From CAYXLI01 sp964464925 (GTDB taxonomy: Bacteria; Acidobacteriota; Terriglobia; Bryobacterales; Bryobacteraceae): a stretch of DNA of 64,000 nucleotides. The stretch spans positions 1 to 64,000 of the forward strand of contig CAYXLI010000010.1 of the NCBI GenBank assembly GCA_964464925.1, given 5' to 3'. Positions 46,422-54,341 of the stretch are shown here, one piece after another. Position 1 is the first letter of the stretch; each line of letters begins with the position of its first letter. The notes under the pieces were generated by a model that saw only the letters and a list, made by a program, of their open reading frames with translations, made no database searches and was not told the origin of the DNA. Position numbers and translations under genes: made by a program.

Positions 46422-47732
46422 ATGAACGAAACGATGGAAAACACGAGGGAGACGGTCTTTCGGCCGATTGCCTATGATCCACTGCCGTCTCAAATGAGTT
46501 TCCATCTCTCCGAGGCACGGCTTAAAGGCTATTCAGGATCCATCGGGTCTGGGAAGAGCCAGGCGTTGTGCCAGGAGGCCATCAAACTGGCTTACGCCAA
46601 CCCAGGGCGAGTGGGACTGCTTGGGGCACCAACTTATCCGATGCTGAGGGATGCTACTTTCACGTCGTTTGCAGCGATTTTAGAAGAGAATGGCATTCCG
46701 TATAAGCACAACAAATCGGAGAGCGTAGTCACGTTTCAGGATTCGGGCTCGCGCGTGCTGCTGCGCTCGATGGACGAGTACGAGCGGCTCCGCGGGACAA
46801 ATCTGGCGTGGTTCGGGATTGATGAGCTGAGCTATACGGAAGAGGAGGCTTGGCTCCGGCTCGAAGGCCGCTTGCGCGATCCGCTCGCGACGAGGCTTTG
46901 CGGCTTTGCGGTCTGGACGCCAAAGGGCTTCGACTGGGTTTACCGGCGATTCATCAAGAATCCAATCGACGGGTATCAGGTCATTGTGGCGAAACCCTTC
47001 GAGAACCGGTATTTGCTCGATAAGGTGCCTGATTTTTATAGCCGGCTGGGGTCGAGCTATGACGAGAAATTTTACCGTCAGGAAGTGCTGGGCGAGTATC
47101 TCTCTTTTTCGAGCGGTCTGGTCTACAGTTCATTCGAACGCGAGGTGCATGTGGCGGAGGTGGACGTGAATCCGAGTTTGCCGCTGCTCTGGGCACTCGA
47201 CTTCAACGTGAACCCAATGTGTTCGGTGGTGGCGCAGAAGGAGGGTGAGATGTTACGAGTACTGGATGAAATTGTAATCGATCGAGCTTCGACGCTGGAT
47301 GCATGCCTGGAGTTTCGGAGCCGGTTCCCTGTGCATTATGCAGGGTTGCGGATTTACGGTGATGCCTCCGGAGAGAACCAGAAGACAACGGGAGAATCGG
47401 ACTACCGGGTGATCCGCGACTTTCTGACCAGGGCAGGATTTCGCGACGCGCGGTTTCAGGTCCCTACAAAGAACCCGTTTGTGCGGGAAAGAGTGATGCT
47501 GTTGAACTCAAGATTCCGAGACGCCAATGGAGTGAGCACGATTGTGATCTCGCCCAAGTGCAAGGAGTTAATCCGCGACTTTGAGGAAGTGGCTTACAAG
47601 GCGGACACGACAGTAGTAGATAAGAATCGTGATCCGCGGCGGACGCATTTGTCCGACGCGCTGGGATATCTCGTTTGGCAGGAATTTCGGCCACAAGCTC
47701 CGTTTGGAGAGCAAAAAAACAGAATTTTTTAG
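46422..47732 (+). CDS. Phage terminase large subunit
   Basis: A 436-residue DNA-packaging motor. The ATG at 46422 (MNETMENTRETVFRPI) is preferred to longer in-frame readings. The ATPase has SGSIGSGKSQAL (Walker A, Lys45) and LAWFGIDELSYTEEEAW (Walker B with catalytic Glu). The C-terminal nuclease keeps its three acidic metal ligands: ALDFNVNP, IYGDASGENQ and RTHLSDALGYLVW. So both activities look functional. No small terminase gene lies upstream, which is unusual. It opens the structural cassette. Confidence 0.9.
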   Translation: MNETMENTRETVFRPIAYDPLPSQMSFHLSEARLKGYSGSIGSGKSQALCQEAIKLAYANPGRVGLLGAPTYPMLRDATFTSFAAILEENGIPYKHNKSESVVTFQDSGSRVLLRSMDEYERLRGTNLAWFGIDELSYTEEEAWLRLEGRLRDPLATRLCGFAVWTPKGFDWVYRRFIKNPIDGYQVIVAKPFENRYLLDKVPDFYSRLGSSYDEKFYRQEVLGEYLSFSSGLVYSSFEREVHVAEVDVNPSLPLLWALDFNVNPMCSVVAQKEGEMLRVLDEIVIDRASTLDACLEFRSRFPVHYAGLRIYGDASGENQKTTGESDYRVIRDFLTRAGFRDARFQVPTKNPFVRERVMLLNSRFRDANGVSTIVISPKCKELIRDFEEVAYKADTTVVDKNRDPRRTHLSDALGYLVWQEFRPQAPFGEQKNRIF

Positions 47733-47805
47733 ACGAGCGTAGATGACGCTAATGGCGCCGCCGCAGCGGTGCGTGGAGATACGTGTGTCTGGAGGCAGAG
47801 AAAAC

Positions 47806-49185
47806 GTGCAAAACAACATCAACCTGGAGCACCCCGACTATCGCGCAAAGAAAGCGATGTGGCGTAAGTACAAGGATTTGTACACAGGCGGCGAACAACT
47901 TAAGAGCCGCGCAGCGGAATACCTGATGCAGCGGCAAAAGGAAGGTTACGACGTCTACACGGAACGCCTGCAGAGGGTCTTCTATGAGAACTATATCGGA
48001 TCGATTATCGACTGGTACTCAGCCACTTTGTTCCGACGCGAACCGGTTCTGCACCTGGACGGCCCGGATGATCGAGCAAGAAGTTTCTTCGCGCAGTTCA
48101 CAGAAGACTGCGACCGGAAGGGGACGAACCTGAGCGACTTCTTCCGTAAACGGATTGTCGATGCGTTGGTCTATGGGAGCAGTTTCCATATTCTGGATTT
48201 CCCAAGGACGTCTGTATTTGCGGAAACGCGAGCGGAAGAAGATGCAGCCGGGACAGCTCGAGCCTACCTGTTGGAATGCTCGCCGGAGGCCGTCATCAAC
48301 TGGAGCACCGACGCAAACGGCAGTTACGAGTGGGTGGTACTGCGGAACTCCTATTTGAGAGGTGATGTCGAGACGCGGTCGTGGGCAGAAGAGACTCGCT
48401 GGGTGTACTACGACAGGACCCATTATCGCGTGTTCACCACTCGTGGAGACAGGCAGGAGATTGTCGAACTCTATTCTGGTCTGCACGGGATGGCAAAGCA
48501 AGAGAGAGTGCCTCTGTTCGAGATGAAGGTGCCAGAAGGTTTGTGGCTGATGAACCGCGCCGGCCTGCTGCAACTGGAACACTTCAACAAATCCAATGCG
48601 TTGGCTTGGGCGCTGACAATGGGACTCTTTGCGCAGCCGGTAATATTCTCCGAGCGGGATTTCAAGCAGATGGTGGGTGAATCGTATTACATCCAGCTCG
48701 GCAAGGAGGACCGCTTTGGCTGGACAGAACCAGAGGGGAAGGTTTATCAGATCGCAGCAGACAACCTAACGCGGTTGAAGGACGAGATCTACCGTGTCTG
48801 TTACCTGCTTGCACAGGCTGGGGCAGTGACGTCGGGCGGGAACTCACAATCGGGGCTGAGCAAATTGCGGGATTTTGCTGTCGCCCAGGAGGTGCTGCGC
48901 GCATTCGGTGATGCTGTGAAAGACGGTATGAAGCGAGTGTTACGTGCGGTTGCCGAGGCGCGAGAGGACGAACTAGTGATCGACGTCTCCGGCCTGGATG
49001 ATTTCGATATCAGCGACTTCAGTGACGACCTGGCGAATGCCAACACTCTACTCCAGCTCGGTATTCCTTCGCCCACGCTGAAACGGCAGATCTTCAAACG
49101 ACTTGCCTATAAGTATTTGTGCGACGTGAGGCAAGAAGTGAAGGACCAAATCTCTCAAGAGATTGACGAAAACCTGAAGGCGTAG
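47806..49185 (+). CDS. Phage portal protein
   Basis: A 459-residue protein from the GTG at 47806, which follows GGAGG (47791-47795) and gives MQNNINLEHPDYRAKKAMWR; a reading from an ATG at 47743 would be 21 residues longer. HPDYRAKKAMWRKYKDLYTG and RLQRVFYENYIGSIIDWYSA are the lead-in of DUF4055/SPP1-like portal proteins, followed by long helices (LARLKDEIYRVCYLLAQAG-like region near 330) and the C-terminal crown. It forms the dodecameric ring through which DNA passes. Position directly after the terminase supports this. Confidence 0.8.
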   Translation: MQNNINLEHPDYRAKKAMWRKYKDLYTGGEQLKSRAAEYLMQRQKEGYDVYTERLQRVFYENYIGSIIDWYSATLFRREPVLHLDGPDDRARSFFAQFTEDCDRKGTNLSDFFRKRIVDALVYGSSFHILDFPRTSVFAETRAEEDAAGTARAYLLECSPEAVINWSTDANGSYEWVVLRNSYLRGDVETRSWAEETRWVYYDRTHYRVFTTRGDRQEIVELYSGLHGMAKQERVPLFEMKVPEGLWLMNRAGLLQLEHFNKSNALAWALTMGLFAQPVIFSERDFKQMVGESYYIQLGKEDRFGWTEPEGKVYQIAADNLTRLKDEIYRVCYLLAQAGAVTSGGNSQSGLSKLRDFAVAQEVLRAFGDAVKDGMKRVLRAVAEAREDELVIDVSGLDDFDISDFSDDLANANTLLQLGIPSPTLKRQIFKRLAYKYLCDVRQEVKDQISQEIDENLKA

Positions 49186-49208
49186 GAAACGTCAGGAGCA
49201 ACCTGTGC

Positions 49209-49841
49209 ATGACGCGCGACAGGATACGTGTGCGAATTCGGAAGGATACGAGGAGATTTATGGAAGAGCTAAGAAACGAACAGAAACATGCAGGGCCGGC
49301 AGACATTCGAGAAATCGTGAAGGGCGCGATTCAAGAGTTCATTCGAGCGGAACAGGCACGAGCGGAGCCTGCCTACAAGAACGAACTTTTAGAAGAGCGC
49401 CGCCGGCGAGAACAACTCGAAGGCCGGCTAAACGAACTGGTGGAAGAAAATCGACGCAGCCGCATGTTGGCGGAAGAACTGGAGCGCGCCTCAGTGGTCC
49501 GCAACGAACTGCAGCGGCTTGGCGTCACGAAGATCGATTTGGCCTTCAAGGTGGTGAAGGATGACATCCAGCGCGGAGAAGACGGCCGACTGGTGGCGCG
49601 TTCGCACGAGGGCGAGAAGTCCGTGCGCGAGTATCTGAGCCAGTTTGTTTCCGAAAATCCTGAATTTCTACCGGCACGCATTCCCGGCGGAAGCGGGCTG
49701 GGACCCGCACACAAACCGGTTCAGTCCGTGCCGGCGGCGGGTGTGGACATCGACAAAATCAGACCCGGCATGAGCTCGGAAGAACTTGACCGAGTTCGCC
49801 AAGAAATCGCGCGGGTTGCGCTGCAATCAACCCGCAGCTAG
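49209..49841 (+). CDS. Phage scaffolding-like coiled-coil protein
   Basis: A 210-residue protein (ATG 49209; an ATG at 49260 with AGGAGA in front is an alternative of 193 residues). Residues about 30-100 are charged coiled coil (ELLEERRRREQLEGRLNEL). VTKIDLAFKVVKDDIQRGED and an acidic, Pro/Gly-rich end follow. The size, helicity and place between portal and coat gene fit an internal scaffold that guides capsid assembly; there is no protease motif. Confidence 0.65.
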   Translation: MTRDRIRVRIRKDTRRFMEELRNEQKHAGPADIREIVKGAIQEFIRAEQARAEPAYKNELLEERRRREQLEGRLNELVEENRRSRMLAEELERASVVRNELQRLGVTKIDLAFKVVKDDIQRGEDGRLVARSHEGEKSVREYLSQFVSENPEFLPARIPGGSGLGPAHKPVQSVPAAGVDIDKIRPGMSSEELDRVRQEIARVALQSTRS

Positions 49842-49899
49842 TGTCCAAGTCTCACAACGAGCTTGGTAAATCCAGAACGAAACGAGGAGAAAAAGACAA

Positions 49900-50811
49900 A
49901 TGCCAGCAATTACTTCAGCAAACGTAGCAAACGCCATCTGCAAACTTGTGGCTGCGGATGCCCTTCCTGCCTTGATGGGAAACCTAGTTATGGGCAACCT
50001 GGTGAACCGGGACTTCGAGCCAACGATGGCTACGACCGGCGACACTATCAACGTGCCGATTCCCCCGACACTGGTGGCGAACAATCTCGCCGAAGGCGGT
50101 AGCGTGGTCACGCAGAACCCTAACCTGGGGAATGCGCAGATCGTGTTGAATACTCATGCGGAGGCGACCTTCCAGATTCCGGACGTTACAAAGGTGCTCG
50201 CGGTTCCGGACCTGCTGAACCTGTACTTACAGCCGGCGGTGGTCGCGCTTGCCGAGAAGATCGAAGCAGACCTGCTTGGGCTGTATTCGCAATTTACCTC
50301 GAACCTTCCGGTGGGGTCGCCGAGCGCGCCGCTCACTGAAGGCGCCGTGGACGACGCGGAAACGACACTGTTTAACGCCAAGGTACCGTCAAGCGAACCC
50401 AAGTATCTGGTCGTTGACAGCAGCGCGTACTCGCAACTGCGTCAGATTCTGCGGTTCAGCGAGTACCAGACGGCCGGTGAAGCCGGCCTGCGCGCCATGA
50501 TCGACGGCGCGGTGGGCAAGATAAAGGATTTCTATGTATTCCGCTCGCAGTTCGTTTCGAAGACGGGCAGCGGCCCGGTGACTACGCAGAATCTTGCGTT
50601 CACCAAGAACGCCATCGGTCTGGTGACGAGGCGTCTCCCTCAACCGGTTGTAGGGACGGGCGCAATTGCCGAATATGCCGAACTGGGCAACTTCGGTATG
50701 CGAGTGACGATGAGCTATGCGCCCAATACTTTGGCGCAGCAGTTTACCGTCGATGTTCTGTACGGCTGCGGCGTGCTGCGCAACAACTTCGGCGTACAGG
50801 TGCGAAGCTAG
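49900..50811 (+). CDS. Phage major capsid protein, P22-coat-like
   Basis: A 303-residue coat protein with GAGGAG as ribosome site ten bases before the ATG. LVNRDFEPTMATTGDTINVP, VVTQNPNLGNAQIVLNTHAE and VPDLLNLYLQPAVVALAEKI follow the P22-type coat signature (long loop N-arm, GDTI-v-P, helical spine). It would build the icosahedral head without proteolysis, in agreement with the scaffold-like gene before it. A terminator hairpin follows it, as is usual for a highly made protein. Confidence 0.82.
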   Translation: MPAITSANVANAICKLVAADALPALMGNLVMGNLVNRDFEPTMATTGDTINVPIPPTLVANNLAEGGSVVTQNPNLGNAQIVLNTHAEATFQIPDVTKVLAVPDLLNLYLQPAVVALAEKIEADLLGLYSQFTSNLPVGSPSAPLTEGAVDDAETTLFNAKVPSSEPKYLVVDSSAYSQLRQILRFSEYQTAGEAGLRAMIDGAVGKIKDFYVFRSQFVSKTGSGPVTTQNLAFTKNAIGLVTRRLPQPVVGTGAIAEYAELGNFGMRVTMSYAPNTLAQQFTVDVLYGCGVLRNNFGVQVRS

Positions 50812-50833
50812 CCAGCAGAACGAATCTCACGGT

Positions 50834-50870
50834 GGGCTGCTCCTTGGAAGGGGGCAGCCCATTTTCATTT
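50834..50870 (+). terminator. Terminator or attenuator after the coat gene
   Basis: GGGCTGC (50834-50840) and GCAGCCC (50854-50860) form a 7-bp stem followed by ATTTTCATTT (50861-50870). It lies between the coat gene and the next cassette gene, so it would lower expression of later genes. Confidence 0.75.
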
Positions 50871-50881
50871 AGGAGGAAAAC

Positions 50882-51205
50882 ATGGCAGACCTGAAGGCGT
50901 ATTTCCAGAAGATCAAGGCTCTAGAGAACGTGATTACCGAGCCGTTCGCAATTGTGGCAAGCGTAGCCACTTCGGATGGTGGGAAGGCAGGCGTGCTCAC
51001 GGAGGTCACAAGGCATCAGGCAGCGCGCCTGGTGGTGGATGGCAGGGCGCGACTGGCTAACGAAGAAGAGGTGGAACAGTTTCGAGCAGACGCTCTGCGC
51101 ACGATCGAGGAACAGGAGAAGCGGGTTCGTAATGAATCGATGCGCTTAGCTTTGCTGGCGAGCGCGATTCTCAAGGATCACGGGTTGACGGAAGAAGAGG
51201 ACTGA
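50882..51205 (+). CDS. Small phage head protein, unknown role
   Basis: A 107-residue soluble protein with a perfect ribosome site AGGAGG (50871-50876) five bases before the ATG. The first half is beta-rich (FAIVASVATSDGGKAGVLTE) and the second a charged helix. HQAARLVVDGRARLANEEE is reminiscent of small proteins found between coat and connector genes in tailed phages. No family was recognised; a head decoration or connector role is inferred from position. Confidence 0.7.
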   Translation: MADLKAYFQKIKALENVITEPFAIVASVATSDGGKAGVLTEVTRHQAARLVVDGRARLANEEEVEQFRADALRTIEEQEKRVRNESMRLALLASAILKDHGLTEEED

Positions 51206-51217
51206 GAGGGAATTGGT

Positions 51218-51964
51218 ATGGCGTTATTCACAGACGGCACGGTTTCTGACTCAGAAGATCTGCGAGCTTATGAGAGCGGGATCCTAGATGTCGCCAGTAT
51301 CGAGGGAATCGAACTGGATGCGAAGTTTCGGCTTGCGTCGCGAGACCTGGGAATCGAAGTCGCTCAGCTCTTTAGCGACGAGAACGTGAAGGTCGGTTTG
51401 GACGCCGTCGTGGTGACGCCGGGCCTGGCGCGCTGGCACACGCTACGATCACTGGCCCTGATCTACCGCGATGCATACTTCGTGCAATTGAACGACCGCT
51501 ACGCAGCGAAGTGGCACGAATACGACCGAGAGGCGGTGCTGGCGCGGGATGCGTTGTTCGACGCGGGCGTAGCGGTAACGACGGATCCGGTAGCGCAAGC
51601 GAGAGTGCCCGAACTGGACGCGATCAACGGAGGAGTATGGCCACAGACTGACTATTTCGTGCAAACTGCGTGGATCTCCGATCGCGGCACGATGGGGCTT
51701 CGCAGCGACGTGGCAACAATCACTGTGAACTCCGGTAAGTTGCTGCGGGTTTCCGCTGGAGATGCTCCGCAGAACGCGGCTGGCTGGCTTGTTTGGGTAG
51801 GCGCAGAACCAGACATCCTGGCGCTGCAGGTTCGTGCGCCAATCGCTCCTTCCCTGAAATGGATGATGCCGGTGAGCGGCCTGACAACGGGCCCCGTCAC
51901 GCAGGCGTATGAGATTCCGACGTCGTACTTTGTACGACGTCGACAGCTCCTGAGGAGGGGTTAG
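51218..51964 (+). CDS. Probable head-tail connector or neck protein
   Basis: A 248-residue protein. Residues 60-130 are helical (ARWHTLRSLALIYRDAYFVQ, DRYAAKWHEYDREAVLARDA), like the four-helix adaptor proteins below the portal. The C-terminal 100 residues are beta-rich with Ile-Thr-Val repeats and could be an Ig-like surface domain. No family was recognised by eye. Its place after the coat gene and before the tail tube fits a connector. Four bases separate it from the next gene. Confidence 0.6.
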   Translation: MALFTDGTVSDSEDLRAYESGILDVASIEGIELDAKFRLASRDLGIEVAQLFSDENVKVGLDAVVVTPGLARWHTLRSLALIYRDAYFVQLNDRYAAKWHEYDREAVLARDALFDAGVAVTTDPVAQARVPELDAINGGVWPQTDYFVQTAWISDRGTMGLRSDVATITVNSGKLLRVSAGDAPQNAAGWLVWVGAEPDILALQVRAPIAPSLKWMMPVSGLTTGPVTQAYEIPTSYFVRRRQLLRRG

Positions 51965-51967
51965 GCA

Positions 51968-52465
51968 ATGGCGAGAACCGCGAGCGCAGCCACAAGTCTG
52001 CTCATAGGAATATTGCGCGGAGATGGCGGAATGCAATCGGTCATTGCACAGATTTCGCAACGAGAAAACGTGGTCTTAGAGCCGGTAGCAGACGCCCACT
52101 TTCTGGCGCGAAATATGAATCCGGATTTAGCGGAGAAATTAACCAGCGGGAAATATCCGACTGTCCACGTCTACTGCGACCGGATTCAGAATACCTTGCG
52201 TGAGAAGTTCCGAACGTTCTCAGGAACAGCGACGCTCGTCGCGGATGTGCGCATCTCGGATGATCACGTTGACGAACTCGACAAGAAGCTTCAGTTGTAT
52301 GCCGAAGCCGTGACGAACGTGCTGGACAACAGCCGCGGAACTTGGGAGGCAGGCGTATTCTATCCAGGCGGTTACGAGGTTCAGTTCGGAGCAGTGAAGC
52401 CGGGAGGCAAGCAGTTTCTGCAGACGGCCCGGATTCGGTTTGACGTTCACATCAGCAGGGACTAG
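51968..52465 (+). CDS. Probable tail completion/terminator protein
   Basis: A 165-residue protein whose ATG is four bases after the previous stop. It begins with a Ala/Ser-rich stretch (MARTASAATSLLIGILRGDG), then has mixed alpha/beta structure (PTVHVYCDRIQNTLREKFR, SGTATLVADVRISDDHVDEL). The final beta strands end in ARIRFDVHISRD. The order (one gene before the tail tube) is where tail terminator or head-completion proteins lie in long-tailed phages. The assignment is by position only. Confidence 0.55.
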   Translation: MARTASAATSLLIGILRGDGGMQSVIAQISQRENVVLEPVADAHFLARNMNPDLAEKLTSGKYPTVHVYCDRIQNTLREKFRTFSGTATLVADVRISDDHVDELDKKLQLYAEAVTNVLDNSRGTWEAGVFYPGGYEVQFGAVKPGGKQFLQTARIRFDVHISRD

Positions 52466-52477
52466 GAAGGAATATCG

Positions 52478-53650
52478 ATGTCTTGCTATATCAATTCGAA
52501 TAACAATCGTTTCTACGCGGCCGGTGAGAGCGAATACGGCCAGGTTGGAGCTATCACGGCGGCGAATCGTTTTCCCGCAGTGCAGCTAAACATTAAACAG
52601 GCGGTCGAGCGGCCGGAACGTAAAGACAAGACCGGAGGCCGGACCTTTACGGGAATGCCGACAGGCTTACGGCGTAAGACTGTCTACGACGTCCAGACCT
52701 ATCTAACCGGTTGGTCGGATCAGAGCACTGAACCCGGTTATGGTCCGCTGGTGAAGGCGGCTATGGGTGGTGCGGCCGAGATTCACGGCGGGGGCCAGAT
52801 CGACACTGCACTATCGGCGACACGACTAAAGTACTCAGCGCCGCACTTGCTGACCCCCGGACAGGCCGTGGCCTTTGGAGGGGAGATTCGTTTCGTGACT
52901 GCCGTTGTGGATGCTCAAACAATCGAAGTAAACGCGCCATTTTCGGTGCAGCCAAGTAGCGGATCGCCCATGGGAAAAACGATCACGTACCAGCTAGGCG
53001 ATGATCTGCCAAGTGTGAGCATCTTCGATTATTGGGACCCCAGTTCCGCAGTGCAACGCATCCTGTCGGGAGCAGCCGTTGACCAGTTTGTGATGAAGGT
53101 AAATGGCGACTACCACGAGTTTTCTTTCAAAGGAGCTGCCCGGGACGTGATCGATAGCAGCAGCTTTGCTTCCGGGCAAGCTGCGCTTACACAGTTTCCT
53201 ATCGAGCCGGCAATTGCTGACAACGATTACGAGATCGTCCCCGGACACCTCGGTCAGGTTTGGTTGGGAAGCACGCCAGAACGATTCTTCACACTGACCC
53301 AGGCAGAGATCGCGCTTCAAAACCAATTGGATTTGCGCGCGCGGGAATTCGGCTCCGATGGGCCACGTTGCATCGCCGCGGGACGCCGACACGTGAACGT
53401 CAACCTAAGTCTGTATGAGCAGGGGGACGCGGCGACGGTAGCGTTGTACCAGGCAGCCAAACAGCGCTCACCGATCACAGCGATGTTCCAATTGGGACAA
53501 CAGCCGGGACAATTACTCGGCGTGTACATGAAAAGCATCGTGCCTGAGGTCCCGGAATTCGAGGACAAAGAGGCGAAGCTGCAGTGGAAGTTCTCAGAAT
53601 GCCGCGCGCAGGGAACGTTCAACGACGAATTGATCGTGGCGTTCGCATAG
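52478..53650 (+). CDS. Probable phage major tail (tube) protein
   Basis: A 390-residue beta-rich protein (SCYINSNNNRFYAAGESEYG start, FDYWDPSSAVQRILSGAAVD in the middle). YHEFSFKGAARDVIDSSSF and the end FSECRAQGTFNDELIVAFA fit phage tail tube proteins, where a doubled Ig-like or tube fold is common. It is longer than typical tube proteins (about 150-250 residues), so two tube-like repeats or an added domain are likely. It lies just before the tail chaperone genes, where the tube gene always is. Confidence 0.65.
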   Translation: MSCYINSNNNRFYAAGESEYGQVGAITAANRFPAVQLNIKQAVERPERKDKTGGRTFTGMPTGLRRKTVYDVQTYLTGWSDQSTEPGYGPLVKAAMGGAAEIHGGGQIDTALSATRLKYSAPHLLTPGQAVAFGGEIRFVTAVVDAQTIEVNAPFSVQPSSGSPMGKTITYQLGDDLPSVSIFDYWDPSSAVQRILSGAAVDQFVMKVNGDYHEFSFKGAARDVIDSSSFASGQAALTQFPIEPAIADNDYEIVPGHLGQVWLGSTPERFFTLTQAEIALQNQLDLRAREFGSDGPRCIAAGRRHVNVNLSLYEQGDAATVALYQAAKQRSPITAMFQLGQQPGQLLGVYMKSIVPEVPEFEDKEAKLQWKFSECRAQGTFNDELIVAFA

Positions 53651-53652
53651 AC

Positions 53653-54018
53653 ATGGACTACAACAGCACGTTCGAAATAGAGTCGGCAGCATTTGCCGGT
53701 GTGCGGTTCCGGCTGAGGCGCATGTCATTCGGCCGCCGCCTGGAACTGATGAAGAAAGTCCGTGAATTGGCTGGGCGCATGGAGTACTTTCAAGCGGGCG
53801 GAACGGCGGCGGAGCGGATCGAAGCAGCCGTATTATCAGCCGAGATCGAGAGGCTATATCTGCTGTGGGGAATTGAGAGGGTTGAGGGCCTGTGCATTGA
53901 CGGGTCGCCAGCCGATTTGGACTCCTTATTCGACAGGGCGCCTGAAGCACTCTGCGTCGAGGCTGTCGCGGCCGTAAAGCAAGAGTGCGGGTTGACCGAG
54001 GACGAACAAAAAAACTAA
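53653..54018 (+). CDS. Tail assembly chaperone, zero-frame product (G-like)
   Basis: A 121-residue acidic helical protein (MDYNSTFEIESAAFAGVRF start, three bases after the tail tube stop). It ends CGLTEDEQKN followed at once by TAA (54016-54018). The A AAA AAC heptamer ends right at that stop codon. By position (between tube and tape measure) and by this frameshift it is the analogue of lambda gpG: a chaperone that wraps the tape measure during tail assembly and is absent from the finished particle. Confidence 0.85.
   Translation: MDYNSTFEIESAAFAGVRFRLRRMSFGRRLELMKKVRELAGRMEYFQAGGTAAERIEAAVLSAEIERLYLLWGIERVEGLCIDGSPADLDSLFDRAPEALCVEAVAAVKQECGLTEDEQKN
54009..54015 (+). other. Programmed -1 ribosomal frameshift site (A AAA AAC)
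   Basis: The zero-frame codons CAA-AAA-AAC-TAA contain the heptamer A AAA AAC (54009-54015), the canonical X XXY YYZ slippery form. Slipping back one base lets both tRNAs re-pair with AAA-AAA and leads directly into the open frame from 54015 to 54341. Confidence 0.85.
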
Positions 54019-54341
54019 TCGTCGCTTTCCACTTCCATCAATCGAAACGGGCCGCGTGGAAATGCGAGACGTGTAGGAAAGACGGCCTCGAGGAGAAACG
54101 CCGATGCGGGTGGCGAGCGGGCCCATCTGCTCCGGAGCGCGTCGTGTGGGCTCGGGGGCAGGTGACGCTCACGACCTGCCCGACATCCTATATCCGCGCC
54201 GAGAGTTGGCGTTTACTGGAGCAGTTCTATGCGTGGAAACTGCTGGGCGGCGTCACGATCGATTCACTGCCAGCGAGAAGTGTGGACGCGTTTTACTTGC
54301 TGGAACAAGAACTGGCGAAGGAAAGAAGCTATGCAGAATGA
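54015..54341 (+). CDS. Tail assembly chaperone, T-like extension made by -1 frameshift
   Basis: After the slip, 108 residues are added to the zero-frame product, starting LIVAFHFHQSKRAAWKCETC and ending in EQELAKERSYAE, for a 229-residue G-T fusion. The extension has a CETC pair and later cysteines (RRCGW, TTCPTSY) that may bind zinc, then two helices. No start codon with ribosome site is suitably placed for separate translation; an in-frame ATG at 53985 lies before the slip site and inside the other frame. It overlaps the tape measure start by 11 bases. Confidence 0.8.
   Translation, partial: LIVAFHFHQSKRAAWKCETCRKDGLEEKRRCGWRAGPSAPERVVWARGQVTLTTCPTSYIRAESWRLLEQFYAWKLLGGVTIDSLPARSVDAFYLLEQELAKERSYAE

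Noticed and set aside
53985..54014. Separate translation of the second chaperone frame from the ATG at 53985
   Set aside because: No ribosome site, and it lies upstream of the slippery heptamer inside the coding region of the first frame; frameshifting explains the frame better.
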